64,000 nucleotides of DNA from Odobenus rosmarus divergens (GCF_000321225.1 NW_004450662.1:1316915-1380914), one strand, 5' to 3'; positions 24,330 to 36,939 are shown, counted from the stretch's first letter. The notes: a model not told the origin generated them from the sequence alone. Made by a program: numbers and translations.

Positions 24330-24420
24330 TCTTACTCTCCATATCCACATTTTATAAATGAGAACATTAAAGCGCAGAGAAGCCCTGAGCGTACCTCAGT
24401 CTCATGTGCTGGAGCCAGGC
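24330..24420 (-). mobile_element. MIR fragment
   Basis: TATCCACATTTTATAAATGA followed by GAACATTAAAGCGCAGAGAA is the reverse-complement core region. It is short and diverged. Confidence 0.55.
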
Positions 24421-24769
24421 TCCAGCCAGGACCGATTGTATTGAAACACACATGGCTTCGCTGTGACTCCAGCCAGGTCCAGCTGACGCCTTCTCCATAT
24501 GGTCTCAGGAACCATCTGGTGAGCTATTTGCAGCCCCTCCACCACTCTCCTGTGTCAAGGTGGCAGGGAGATAGAGGCTCTGAATGTCTCACTGAGGAAG
24601 CTCAGGGTCCTTGCCCTTGCTCTCTGATCTCAGGCTGTCTTCAGAGAGAGGGGACAGAGAGCAGATGTCAGTCCAGCATGGGTCACCAGGAGGACGGCAG
24701 GCGTTGAACAACTGCGCTCACTTGTCTGGGCTTACCCCCGCCCATCCGTCATCTGCACAGTGCTAAAAT

Positions 24770-25090
24770 GATCTTTATAAGATTCAAGTCTGGTCTGTGG
24801 TTTCCTTCTGAGATCTGTAAGAGAAGAATCTGTTCCAGGCCTCTCTCTTGGCTTGTAGACGGCTGTCTTCATGTTCATATGGCACCCTCCCTCTCTATGT
24901 ATGTGTCTGCCTCCAAATTTCCCCTTTTTATGAGGACACCAGTCCCATTGGCTTCGGGCCCCCTAATGGCCGTTTTAACTTGATTATCTCTGTCAAGTCC
25001 TTGTCTTCAAACAAAGTCACATCCCGTGGTACTTCTACATGTGAATTGGTGGGAGAGACATAGTCCAACCCGGAACACGGGCCCAGCCAG
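24770..25090 (-). mobile_element. LTR fragment of MaLR/ERVL type
   Basis: The order TGTAAGAGAAGAATCTGTTC, CTTGGCTTGTAGACGGCTGT, TATGAGGACACCAGTCCCAT and GTACTTCTACATGTGAATTG resembles the reverse complement of a common ancient mammalian LTR. No internal retroviral coding sequence is seen. The subfamily is not certain. Confidence 0.55.
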
Positions 25091-25169
25091 GACCGCCGAC
25101 CTGTGTCCTCTATTGTCTTGATTCATAGCATCGGCAGCCCTGGGACCCCAGACCTTACCCTGAGAGCTA

Positions 25170-25420
25170 AGCTTGAAATCAGACCTGGATTCTAGCATGG
25201 GCGCTATTATCAGCTAGTGCTTTGGCCTTGAACTGTCCTTCTACTTCTCTGAGCCTCGGTCTCTGAAACCAAAATGGAGGAAATAGACCATTCTTCCTCA
25301 CCTACTTCACGGAGCTACTGTGAGCCTCTAATAAGGTAGTGAATATGACAGCATCGTGAAAAACCAAGAGTCCCGCAAATGTGAAGTAATAGCACTGTAT
25401 CATTGTTATTACTACTAAGA
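25170..25420 (+). mobile_element. MIR, near full length
   Basis: AGACCTGGATTCTAGCATGG, TACTTCTCTGAGCCTCGGTC and TTCACGGAGCTACTGTGAGC are in MIR order. Confidence 0.82.
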
Positions 25421-25689
25421 ATAAAGAAATCCTAAGGCTAGAAAAAGTCCCATCTTCACCCTGTGAAACTGAAGGAAAACGGTTCCATTTATAAAGTCAT
25501 CCCTTTTTATTCCTCCCAGAGGAAATCTCACATTTCCTAGACTTCTCTTCCAATGAATTACAACTTTCATTCACTCGGCAACCACCCTCACCTAACTTAC
25601 TCCGTTGTGCGACGTCTCAGCCCACCTGATTGGATTCTGACCTAGGGGAGGGGAGAGAGGGTCATTACCCAAGAGTCTGTGGTTGGCCC

Positions 25690-25810
25690 TCTCATTGAAT
25701 CAGAAGACTGTCCCTGAGCTCCTGCCAGGTGCCAGGCACTGTGCTCGGGACCAGGGACTTAGAGCTGAAAACAGCACAATCCCAACCCTTCTGTTGCTCA
25801 GAGTCTAGAG
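25690..25810 (+). repeat. Old interspersed repeat ('gtgccaggcactgtgctcgg' type)
   Basis: GCCAGGTGCCAGGCACTGTG, CTCGGGACCAGGGACTTAGA and CACAATCCCAACCCTTCTGT follow a very common ancient mammalian repeat. Similar stretches occur at 33110-33250, 37240-37350, 54120-54200 and 63510-63640. Confidence 0.6.
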
Positions 25811-26559
25811 GCTAGGAGTTCCTAGGGTGTGTACCCTTCTCCCCAAGAAACATGCACTTTCCCCATAAATGTTTCCTTGCACAGTAGGATTTCTTAAACC
25901 TTTGCTCTCCTCAGACAGTGCCCTCCCCACCCCATCTGCAGGTGACCCTGGACTTCTTTGCTGTGAACTTTCCTTTTAAGCCAGGATGACTCGATTCACG
26001 TTCATCATTTTCCATGGACACCTTTGGTGCGTCCGGTGGTTCTGCTACTGATAAGTGCTCAGCCAAAGTCTGCAGCCCCAAGGTCGCCGTGGAGAAGACC
26101 CTGATATCTTGCTGTTAAAATGGGCATCTGTGATCTGACTCCACCTTCAGTCCCAGTGCCTTGTGACAAGGACGGTGGCAGCCTGGTGCTGTCTGGCTCA
26201 CAAAGGGAAAGATCCCTGTTCTTTGTGTCACATTCTATCATCTCTCCCCTAGGAACCTGGTTAGTCTGGTGGGGTAGAGATGCCCCAAGACATAGTGGTG
26301 ACCTCCTGCTCAGTGCTTTTGACAACACGCCGCCTCCCCACCTGGGCTTCCACAGTCTCCTCCCCTCCCCCACTTCAGCCCCCCTGGCCTGTTTCCTCAT
26401 GCAGACCCAGTGACTTCTAATTTAGCTCTGCAAATCTCTTCGAAGAACATCCCAAATTTCCATATGCGCATAGATATCTAATTCTCACTTCACTAATTCT
26501 CCAACCTGCTCATTCTTGCAAAGATCCCGGTGGCTTCTCCCCACTTCTCAGTAAGGACT

Positions 26560-26790
26560 CAGTCGGAGAGCACTCTCACTCAATACATTTCTGCAGTGTG
26601 CTTGTTAGCGCCTCATAATACAGCTGCCTAAATAATTAAGACTAACCCACACGTGCCAAATTAAATGAGCCAAACACGTTAAGAAATTGCTCATCCTCCA
26701 TTTCTTTTATTAATCAGGTTTCTAAAAAATTCTTTCCTGCTCATTTGCAAAAATCAAACACGGTCAGTGAGACTCTTACATATGGCTTCT
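26560..26790. other. AT-rich non-repetitive block (candidate conserved noncoding DNA)
   Basis: It contains CCTAAATAATTAAGACTAAC, an E-box CACGTG within CACACGTGCC and a run with TTTTATTAATCAGGTTTC. It fits no repeat I recognise. A regulatory role is inference. Confidence 0.35.
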
Positions 26791-28119
26791 TTCCTCGGGC
26801 AGCCACCCTGGGGGCAACCCATTATGTGACATAGGATGGGTTGAGTTGGAGTGACAGAGACAGCCAACACAGATGATCTGGATTCAACAGGTTGACCCCA
26901 CTTTCTAAATGTCTAGGAGAATTATGCCCCCTCCGTTTCCCTGAGAGCTTGGGGGAGGGGGGATCTAGCAAAATCAACAGGAATTTTGGCCTAAATCCGT
27001 CCAGCATCTTGTGCTCCCCTCCCCGCCCCCCGCCCCCGTGCTTCCCTGGACTCGATGCAGGAACCCCAGTTCCTTTTCTCATTAGGAGTCCCTGCTGATG
27101 TGCTTTAGATGGGCATAAGACGTCAATGGAAAATATAATAAGAACCGTCAGCAGTTGTATGGTTCTGGCGATGAACAATGCTCCTGCGATTATAATGGGC
27201 TGGTTAACTCGGCCTGTTGTCAGCATGTTGAGGCTTCTCTATAGTCTCAGAGTCTCAGGCAAGAGGCTATTGTTCGCGGGAGCTGGGGGCGCCTCCTCAC
27301 AGCTTGTACTTCCGCAGGCCCCCTCCTGGCAGGCTGCATTCCTGCCTCTTGAAGGTGGTTGTGAGAAAGAATCCACAAATATAGTAAGTAAACATCAAAG
27401 GGACTTTGATCCACAGGGCCCTCAACAGAGCAGGAGCCCTTGAAGAAAGGGCCAAGGCCTTGGATGAGGGAACTTAACATCGTCAATTTGAGCGCACGAG
27501 ATGTAAAGCTGTTTGAAGTGAGGTTGGCTTGGCTGTGCCTTCAGATGAGCGCGCTTGGAGAGGATGGAAGAGAAGTGAGCGCCTTTGGGAAAGGCACGCT
27601 CAGATCTGCTTCTCTGCTCTTTACTGATAGTTAATAAACCCCTTTAAAGAATCGGGAGATCAAAGCTAGCAACCACCCAAGGCCATGGCATTCTGCCACC
27701 TACCCGCCACACTTTGTTTTTCTCTAGGGCAAGAGCCCCTAAGCTTGACTTATCTGCCTTTCACGGGCCCTTTCATCCTGCAATCCATGGAGGGTAGAAC
27801 CTGGGTGACAAGAGGTGGATGGAGAGGTAGGGAGGGGAAATGAGCTCACCCTGTCTAAGCTCCAACAGCGTAGCTGCTAACCGGCCAGGGCTCTGAGAAA
27901 CACCAGTGTCAAGGGAGGAGTTGCTGTGATGCACCACTCAGTGGGACCCTCCTTCCCTGCGGGACCCATGGAGGGAGGCCCTCGGTGCCCAGAAAGCGTG
28001 GCAAGCCCCGGGAGGAGGTGCAGTCACATGCCCTCTTCCAGAAATCTTAACCCCTTGTCCATTCACCATGGCAGCTGTCAAGTTTGTATGAGTCCTAAGC
28101 AAAGAGGTGGGGGCAGGGA

Positions 28120-28290
28120 GTCTAAAATAATCCTGGGAAGTCACTTAGCATCTTTGAACTTGGGATTTCTCATCTGCAGAGCATGAAGAGCAATAACATG
28201 TCTGCCTAACTCAGGGGGGTGCTGTGGGGGGTCAGAAGAAGAATTTGGTGTAGAATGGCTTTGAAACCCACAAGGTGCTTAAGACAAACC
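28120..28290 (+). mobile_element. MIR fragment
   Basis: GAAGTCACTTAGCATCTTTG, ATTTCTCATCTGCAGAGCAT and CAGGGGGGTGCTGTGGGGGG follow the MIR core. Confidence 0.65.
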
Positions 28291-28854
28291 AGGATGAGAA
28301 GATAAATACCAGCAAGGACCTCTTGCCTTCTTGTGAGTCAGACATAACTCCAGCCTGACACCCAAGTACAAGGGGCACCCATTTATCAAATACCGTGGGA
28401 GGAAAAAAAAAGTCTCTTGCATTTACTACCTAGAATTGTTGTTCCCGCCTTGCTTTTCCAATTGTGTCAAAGTCTTGTGGGACCAGAAGCTACACCTTGT
28501 GTCCCTTAGCCATCCCAATCCCTGCGCGCCACACTAGAGTCCACCCCTCATAAACACTTGAGGACGGCACCACCTTGTGCCTGAATATGAGAATGTCCAG
28601 GAATCCCCAGACCCAGAAACTCTCTCTCTCCCAAAAAGTAGACTCCTCTACCTCCACCCCTGTGTCTTCTCCCAAATTCACCCAACCACTTCTTCATTCC
28701 TCTGAACCACCCTGCTCTGTGTCTGGTTGCATTGCTCCATCCTGGACACCAATAGCTGGACGCTGCCTCTCCTTTGGCAGGCCTGACCACAGTCCCAGCA
28801 TGAGGTGGATATAGTCCCCAAGCCTGGGATCTATAGAGCATCATTAGCCTATAG

Positions 28855-29095
28855 AGTAGTGGGTATGAGCGTGGACTCTGGAGCCATACTGCCTAGATTC
28901 AAACTCCTGGTTTGCCGTCAGCTAGCTCTTCCATCTAAGACTGCCTACTTAATACATCTGCAAATGGGGATGATATAAAATGGAGATAATACTGGTATGC
29001 ACCTCATAGGGTTATTGTGAGAATCAAATGAGGAATTACCGGCTTAATAGGATGCCCAGATTATAGCAAGTGCTATGTAAATGTTACATAAGTAG
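28855..29095 (+). mobile_element. MIR, near full length, just upstream of KIRREL3 exon 2
   Basis: GTGGACTCTGGAGCCATACT, CAAACTCCTGGTTTGCCGTC, CTCATAGGGTTATTGTGAGA and TAGCAAGTGCTATGTAAATG run through the whole MIR consensus. It ends about 100 bp before the exon 2 acceptor, so the branch-point region of this exon lies right beside an old SINE. Confidence 0.92.
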
Positions 29096-29155
29096 CCCTG
29101 TTTATAAGAGCAGCAACTTCATACCCACTGCGAAGGGGCCTTCACTGACACCTGA

Positions 29156-29275
<120 letters not shown>

Positions 29276-30872
29276 TGAGAACCTGCCCACCCTCTTGGGG
29301 GTAATGTGGAGGGTGGAAGCTATGCCCTGCAACTCTGGTACCAGGAAGAAGAACCTGGAACAGTAGACAGAGCCATTTGATTTCCATGAAGCTCTTTATC
29401 TAGAAACATGGGGAAGAGTAGCTAATGCATGAAACACAGTATGCTGATTCGTAAGCACTTTTCCTCATGCTATCTTCCTAACCCTTTGTGTCTTCTATTT
29501 CTTTTCCTCTCTCTTCCCTACCTTTGTTCCCCAACCACTCACCCAGCACAATTAAATCTGCTTCTATTATCTTTTTTAATCCAGACCTCTCTATCTTTCT
29601 CTTCAGTCATTCACATTTTTTGAATGCCTATTGAATAAACAGCCCCTTAAAAGGCACTTGGGAAAATCCTGAAGAATAAGGCAGAGTTTTTGTTTTCAAA
29701 GAACTTACAATGGGAAATCTGCCCTCTTTTCCAACTCCACTGGCCCTACCTCTCCATCTTACTCATGGGCCATTCTGCCTTCCTCTTGCTTGGGGTCTTT
29801 CCTCTGAGGCTTGACTGGGTCACAGGAGGTGACAGGAAGGTATTGACATTGATATGGAGGCTGGGAAGTAAACAGAGTGCTGTCACTTGTGGGCCTGCTA
29901 TAATAAAGAGCCAATCCCTTCGTCCCCAACCATCTGTCTCCGTGCAGCTAATAACCCTCTTCATCAGATGCCACAGACTGTTTGTCAGGATTCAAAAGTA
30001 GATAAACAATGGCTGGGGATGCCATTTATTCATTAAAGTCAGACAAATGAAGCTCTGGCTCTCCACCAGCTTGCCGTGAGCCAGGCTCCTCCCCTCCCAA
30101 GGCCCAGAGCCCCTGTACCCTCATTCCCATTCCAGGCATGGAGGAGGCAGCTCACCTGTACCACTGCTATCCCCAAAGTTACACCAAAGTTCTGATGCCC
30201 TCTTCCCATTGCTCCTCAGCTGACTCTTCTCCTAACCCACAGTCCATGACACCGGTACCCCCACAGGCTCCCCAGACCTAATACCTTGCCAGCTATAGGT
30301 TTGTGGCCAGCACCCATCAGGGTGACAACTTGACAAGAGTCAGGCCAGCACAACTAAGTGCAAGGAGTAGCCCCTCCTTCATTTTGCAGCCCATCTGTGT
30401 GAGAAGGCTGCAGCCTCGAGAAGGCACTTCTCATTTGCAGGAGCCCCCTTGCTGAGCACAGCCAGGGTTAGGGGCTGCACTGTCTGCATCCTGCCAGGTG
30501 GTCTTCCTCCCTGACTTGTCTCTTGCTCAGCCTGCCTCCACCCTTCCCAGCACCACCTGTGTGAGAGGGCTAGGCAGTAACTTCTAATTTGTGGGAATTG
30601 ACAGGGTACCTCTGTCCGTGGTGCTGAATAGACACATTCTCTTGCTGGCATTGCTCGTTAGAGAAGCTGAAAATGAGGTTCACGGGGATTGGGGAAGCCA
30701 AAAAGTCAGGAGCTGGGCTGCATTTGCAAGCTCAAGCTCCAAGAGTCTGACCCCAGTAGAAGGATACTGACTCCATATCCCGGGGCCTAAAAAGAATCCT
30801 ATCACAAGGCTGATGAACACGATTTAACACCCCCATTCTAACCAACCTTTCACAAGTGGCCAGGGGAGGGAT

Positions 30873-31230
30873 ATATTAACACAGGCTGCCATAACAAAAT
30901 ACTTCAGACTGAATGGCTCAAACAACAGAAGTTTATTTTCTCACAGTTCTAAAGATTGGAAGTCTAAGATCAAGGTACCAGCATGGTCAGTTCTGGTGAG
31001 ACGGTCTCTTCTTTCTCCCCGTGTCCTAACCTGACAGAGAGAGAGAGAACAAGCTCTCTGGTGTCTCTTCTTATAAGGACACTCATCCTATCAGATCAGG
31101 GCTCCACCCTTATGACCTCCTTTAACCTTCATTACTTTTGTAAAGGCCCCATCTTGAAATATAGTCACGTCGGGTATTAGGGGCTTTAACATAGAAATGG
31201 GGTCTTGATGCATTTGCCATAGCAGAAAGT
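30873..31230 (-). mobile_element. MaLR (MLT1/MST type) LTR
   Basis: On + it reads ACAGGCTGCCATAACAAAAT, CAACAGAAGTTTATTTTCTC, CTCTGGTGTCTCTTCTTATA, CCTTATGACCTCCTTTAACC and TGAAATATAGTCACGTCGGG, the reverse complement of a MaLR LTR. No gag, pol or env reading frame is attached, so it is probably a solo LTR. Confidence 0.85.
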
Positions 31231-32149
31231 TATAATGGTAATACTGACCCAGGGGGTAAGAAAATGGTAGGAAAAAGAAATTTAATAGTAAGTAGGGAGT
31301 AGATATTGTTTAAGTAAAGAGGGAAGGAACGGAGTCGGAAGGGGACTATAGGAGGACTTGGAACCAAGACCGGGATCTGATTACTTCTGAAGACAGTTAG
31401 CTTTACTTTCTACCACAACTAAGCTAAGATGGCATTTTAAAGTGTTTTTTTTTGTTGTTGTTAAAATGGGAAGATAACCAAAACAATGCCCATTTTCTCT
31501 GAGCCCCTTCTCCAAACACATGCAATCCACACCAATGTGTTATTCCTTTCAACTGACTATGGTTGACTTGGTTAAGAATGAGTGATCCCAGGTGCCTTAC
31601 CCCTTGCCAAAATCCTCTCCCTAGGATAGACTCATTAGTAATAAAGCAAGGTATTCAGAAAGAAGGAGGGAATGGAGGCAATGGCCATAGCCAAGGGGTA
31701 ACAGAGCAGCTAACTCCCCACCCCTGCCTCCCTCTTTGCATGTGGCTGGCTCTCACCCCTCCCAACTGCCCCAACACAGATTCATGCACATGCACACAGC
31801 CACACACCCAGGAGCTGCTGCTGGGTAAACAAGGAAACAAAGGGGTGGCAGGCAAGCTAAACCACCATAGATGATGAGTTACAAACCTCAACTAGAAAAC
31901 AGGAGACCAGATAGGAGGCAGGTGAGACAGTGGGGCAGAAGGAGAGATGCATATGGTGGGTTGGCTTTGGCTCTGGAGGGTGGAAGGCATAGGAGGAGAA
32001 CCGAAAGGACCTGCAAGGGGGGAAGGATCCTCTGCCCCCACTCCAGCCAGTCTTGCGACCCCAAGTGCCACATTATACATGTGTTGCTCTCTCTACAACT
32101 CACAGGCCCAAACTCCAGCACGTCTGTAGATAAGAAAAGGCATCAGTGA

Positions 32150-32480
32150 GCATGGGGAGCTGTTTTATGGTTTATAATTATCTTGTACCAATACTCAAAA
32201 TAATTATAACTTCCACATATTAATAATTGAACTGGAATAGCAGCCATGATATAGATCAAGAAACAGAAATCTCTGTCCACACTGCACTATACACCTAGGT
32301 ATAAATTGAACAATTGGTAAAATAGTAAAAAATAATTTTCTCCCAGATGCTGGAATTAGTGAGATATTGGAACAATTAGCTGCTTCTTCCGTTAAAGATA
32401 AGGTGGTAATCATTATATTTCCAATTTAGAATAAATATAAAAAACCTACTTGTTCTGTATTAAGGCATATTTGTTCTGTT
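32150..32480. other. AT-rich non-repetitive block
   Basis: The stretch is clearly AT-richer than its surroundings (for example TTATAATTATCTTGTACCAA and AATAATTATAACTTCCACAT) and matches no repeat I know. It could be conserved noncoding DNA or a very old degraded element. Confidence 0.3.
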
Positions 32481-32873
32481 TAACAGTATCTAAGAGGGTG
32501 TCTGTCACTCGGGGAGAAGCTGTCCCCTATTTCATCCGTTTCCCTGTTAATTTGGTATATTTTTATTTCCCTCTTCCTCCTCCCACCCCCTGCTCCTTGC
32601 TACATCCCAAAAATAAATAAATAAATAACAGCTCAAGAAGGAGCAAGAGAAAAATAATGAATGAACAGGACTTTTATAGATCTGGGGTTTATCATAAGCT
32701 AGAGTAATCACAATTGGTGCTGTTAAACTTCACAAAGCAATAAAACGAAAGCACTATTCAAAGGTTGTTTAAGGAGGCATGTGATAGTCAATGAGAGGTT
32801 TGCTCTATTCGGGATTGCTTAATAGCTTCTCGGATAGAATTGGCAGCATTTGCAGGAATGGAGGTGATGGGTA

Positions 32874-32874
<1 letters not shown>

Positions 32875-32913
<39 letters not shown>
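32875..32913. repeat. (TG)n microsatellite, about 19 units
   Basis: This is an uninterrupted TG tract. Alternating purine-pyrimidine DNA of this length can adopt Z-form. Confidence 0.97.
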
Positions 32914-32914
<1 letters not shown>

Positions 32915-34099
32915 CTCCTATTTGGACTCAACACATCTGAGGCCTCAAATGGAGACAGAAACAAAAATCAATGAAGGGGAGACGAGAGAGGAAGAAATAA
33001 AGACAGATCAGGCATAAGTGTATCAGGCGTGTTTGACATAATTGTCTTCATGTGATTAAGTACATGGTGCTTTAAATAGGAACTGCTGGAAGGAAATTAT
33101 TTATTTATTCATCAAAAGTTCATTGAATACCTACCATAAAAATAATCCCAATTTTCATAATAAATGCCAGACAGTGTTCTAAGCACTGGAGCTTTCCAAG
33201 TAAATAAGACCTAATCCCTGCCCTTGAGGAGCTCACAATTAAAACACACAGGTACGCCTCCGTGTTACTGTCACTCCAGGAAGAAATCCTGCCCAACAGC
33301 CTTACCTGAATTGGACATCCCTCTTTCCGCACGATGATGCACTATTGCAGCAACCAGCTGATTTATTTTGTGGCACTTACTTTAACTGTGATCATTGATC
33401 AGACTGTCCCATCAGGAAGGCAAAAATGCTGCTCCCTGCTTTCCTCGCCTATCCCTGGGCCTGAGCCTGGTGTCTCACACATAAGGGGTAGTCAGTCAAT
33501 TTTAATTTACATAATTAATTAGTGCTCCTGGTGACAACAGAGGAATGCACAAAGCCATCCACAGGTGCAAGATGGGTCTTGGGAAAGAACCATCAGGCAG
33601 CACAAACTGACGTGGAGCATTGCACACAATGAGTGTCCCCATCTCCAACAATTCCTGAAGTCTTACCTCTCAGCCTCTCCTCCTATTCTGGGACACTAGT
33701 GCCTTCCTGGAGGCCGGGGCCCAAGCAGGTTAGCAGAGGGAAGGCCCCCACAGGTGGGTCTCCCTCCTTTCCACACCAGCTCTCCTTCCTCACCCCATCT
33801 ACTGCTGGGCCACATTCTCAGGGCATCTCCAGACAGATACATCCCACCAGACCTGCCAGGGGAACTGTTTCCACTGTTTCCTCATCCTACCCACCCACTG
33901 CCCCCAAACACACATCCCTATATTCCCTTCCCTTTTCCTAGCTCTTCTCAATTACCCAGTTTTCCTGGAGATCCCAGAACCATTCACCTTCTCAATGCAT
34001 ATTGCCTGCCCAGGGCTGATCTTACTCACGAGCTCTCACAGGGTGTCTGGTGAGCGGCTCTGCCTGCCCCCAGGTTAGAACTTCAACAACCCTAGCAGT

Positions 34100-34230
34100 T
34101 ACAGTGCAACCCACCAACTCAGGGAGGCTCAGGATCCATGAATGACTTGCCTCAGGTCAGTAGGAAGTTGCCGGAAGAGTCAGGACCACATTCCAGGGCT
34201 CCTGACATCCAGTCGGTCCAGTGCTCTTGG
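34100..34230 (-). mobile_element. MIR fragment
   Basis: GAATGACTTGCCTCAGGTCA and GTAGGAAGTTGCCGGAAGAG follow the reverse-complement MIR core. Confidence 0.6.
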
Positions 34231-34442
34231 AATTCTGAAAGAGGAGGCTCAGACCATGAACAGAAGGGAAGCCGGTAACCCTTCAGCATGGTTTGGTTTA
34301 CAGAGCAAATGCAGAGCAAGTGGCAGGGGTTGAGGGAAGAGGAGACTGAACACAGAAGGCTCCCAGTGGCGTGGGAGAAAATCACATGGGAGTGAGAGAC
34401 CTACGCCAGGGAAGATCATTTCTCAGGAACCAGAAAATTCTG

Positions 34443-35157
34443 TTAGCCCCTAGGACTGTTGAGAAGGGGAATGAGGAACAGGATGTTGAATGGAGCAGAA
34501 GGAGGCAACACAGCCCTGGCCTCCCTTCCTGGCAGCTTTCTGAGGCTGAGGTGCGCCTGCGCACAGGGGTACCCTCTCGGGCCACACATCTGGAGGGGCA
34601 GCAGCTTTTCCGGACCTTCCAAAGCACACAGCTCAGAGAAGGGAGAGCAGAAATGCCTGCCAGCACTGTGGTTTTCATCTTCCCGAGAAGAAACAAATGC
34701 AAGTGATAAGTCAAGGCAGCTTCTGTTCACTGGAGACCTCTGGGCCTCCTGGGGAGGGGCTCGAGTGCCCAGAAAGGAGAAAACGGGATCCACAGCTGGC
34801 AGGCCCCCTACTGGCTCTTGCATGCCATGCCCTGCAGCTGCTGGGCTGCACCATCCTCCTAGTCCAGACTTTGCAAGCACACCTCCACCACGACGCCTGT
34901 CCTCGCCTCTCACCCGTGTGCAGGAGCCAGAGCTCTGGGACGATGGGGACCCAGGTGCCTGCAGCAGCTCTGGACTCCTTGGGGTGATGGCATGGAGTCT
35001 ATCCTTTCTTTCTGCACCTCCCGTTCCCCAGTCCACAGAAATGAGTCTAAGACATCCCCCTGTTTCTTGCCTCTCCCCTAACAGAGTTGATAAGAGAAAG
35101 AGGTGCCCCATCAGGGTAGTGCAAGGAGCACCTGAAAGTAAGGAGCCAGCTGTGTGA
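34443..35157. other. GC-rich unique segment open on both strands (not called as a gene)
   Basis: A 232-codon frame on + (34459-35157) and a 222-codon frame on - (34443-35111) overlap almost fully. Neither shows a domain, repeat or signal peptide that I recognise, and the + frame ends inside a MIR. GC-rich DNA has few stop codons, so chance is the simplest reading. Confidence 0.5.
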
Positions 35158-35263
35158 CCTTGGGCAAGTCCCTGAACATCCAGATGGCAACCTTCTCGTG
35201 TATGAAATTTAAATAATGTTGGATACGATCATCTGTAAGCCTTTAAAATGGGATGATTCCAAC
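35130..35263 (+). mobile_element. MIR fragment, broken by a CAN-SINE
   Basis: AGCCAGCTGTGTGACCTTGG followed by GCAAGTCCCTGAACATCCAG is the MIR core. The CAN-SINE at 35277 inserted into its 3' side. Confidence 0.78.
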
Positions 35264-35276
35264 ATCTGTCTTGGCT

Positions 35277-35487
35277 CGGGGCACCTGAGTGGTGCAGTCA
35301 GTTGGGCATCTGGCTCTTGATTTTGGCTCAGGTCGTGATCTGGGATGGAGCCCTCTGTCGGGGGCTCCGCACTCAGTGGGGAGCCTGCTTGAGGATTTCT
35401 CTTCCTCTCCCTCTGCCCCTCCCCCTGCTCACTCACTAGCTCTCTCTCTAAAATAAATGGATGGGAAAAATCTTAAAAAAAAAAAAA
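35277..35487 (+). mobile_element. CAN-SINE
   Basis: CGGGGCACCTGAGTGGTGCA, TTTTGGCTCAGGTCGTGATC, GGGGAGCCTGCTTGAGGATT, a CT tract and a poly-A tail are present. Target-site duplications are ATCTGTCTTGGCT (35264-35276) and ATCTATCTTGGCT (35488-35500), with one mismatch. Confidence 0.95.
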
Positions 35488-36289
35488 ATCTATCTTGGCT
35501 TTCAACACCCGGCCCACACCCTATTCTCACCACTCATCCCCTAATTTTAAATGCTTTGGTCACCAAAGGAACCAATACCAGGAAATTGACTGACAGCCTT
35601 ACTGAGAAGGCAGATCTGTTTCTTTTTCCTGTCTGCCCTCTGAGAGTGAATTCAGGCCCATGTTGGCTATCCCCTGGGGGGGCAGTGAGGGAGTTGAGCA
35701 GACCTAGGGGACATGCTGTGGTTTTTATCAGAGCGGAGGGGCAGCAGGGACCTGATGTGGCGGAGAATGAGTCCGATGACCCGTGAGGCCCTACCTCTCT
35801 GACTGCTGCAGCCGTAGCAGGCTGGCTTTCGCTAAGGGCTTATAATTTCCAGAGACATTCCTTCACTGCCTGCAAGAGTCCCCAGGACGTTAGCTAATAC
35901 TGTCATTTTGTTAGCTGGGGCTTTGGGGTGCATTTTTCCTTACTTCATTTTTCTTACTGATGTGTTTTCTTCCACTGGGGCTACAAAGCTGGTTATTTGT
36001 ATAACGTCCCTGTTTATTATTTATGGCAAGACGCAGATTTCCAGGGCACTTTATGATTGTTATTTAATTCACTTGGCGTCTTGGAACAGGGGACCCGCCA
36101 TTTCCTTTCTCCTTCCGCGATCTGATAGAGAATTCCAGAGTCTTTTCCGGGCGCCATTCCTCCAGCCACCATTCCTTCTGGGAAACCTGCTTATCTAAGG
36201 CAGGCTGGGGGCGCCTTGGCCACAGACCCTGCCAAGCTCCTTTTTAAACTTTCTTTTCTCTCCTACCCGTATCCAGTCCTCAGCAAGAC

Positions 36290-36860
36290 CTAGAAAAGTT
36301 ACCTCCCAGATATCTCTTGAATCCATCCACCTTGTCCATCTCACGGCCACTGCCCTTGTCCCTGCCACCACTCTTTGTCACTGGATTACAGAAGTGCTCT
36401 CCTAACTGGTCATGCCCCTGCCTTCCCTCCCAGTTCATCTTCCACACTTCAGCCAGAGCAATATTTCAAAATGCAAATCTGATAATGTCACAGTCTTCTT
36501 GAAAATATTTCAATGGCTTCATGTTGCTTTTAGGAAAAATACCAAAATCCCTGGCATGTTTTATGAGGCTCTGCATGATCTGGTTCCTACCTACCTCTTT
36601 GGCCTCATCTTGTCCCCTTAATACCGTACCCCAGACACATCAGCCACCTTTCAGCTCCTCAAACAGGAATGCTCCCATCTGCCACAGGGCCTTTGTCTTT
36701 ACTGGTCCCTGTTAGCTCAGTCTGCACATGTAAGTGCTTATTGCCATTTTTTTAACCAACACTTGTTTTCCCTGCCAGTCTGCAGGCTCTGTTGGGTCTG
36801 CATGGTATCCCAGGACCCTCGCATAATGTTTGCACAGGGTAAACACTGAAAGAAGAGCAA
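36290..36860 (+). mobile_element. LINE L2, 3' end including degraded ORF2 tail
   Basis: TCTGATAATGTCACAGTCTT, CATGATCTGGTTCCTACCTA and CACAGGGCCTTTGTCTTTAC are L2 landmarks in order. This is the longest L2 copy I can recognise in the window. Its open frames are broken. Confidence 0.85.
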
Positions 36861-36939
36861 GAAAATTGACCTTCTCTGCCTCTGGTCAGTGGCTCCCAAG
36901 ATGCTGGGACTGGGTGATCTGAGAACCATGGACCCCTAG

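Noticed and set aside
24770..25090. Possible endogenous retrovirus
   Set aside because: Only LTR-like sequence is seen here and at 30873-31230; there is no internal viral coding sequence.
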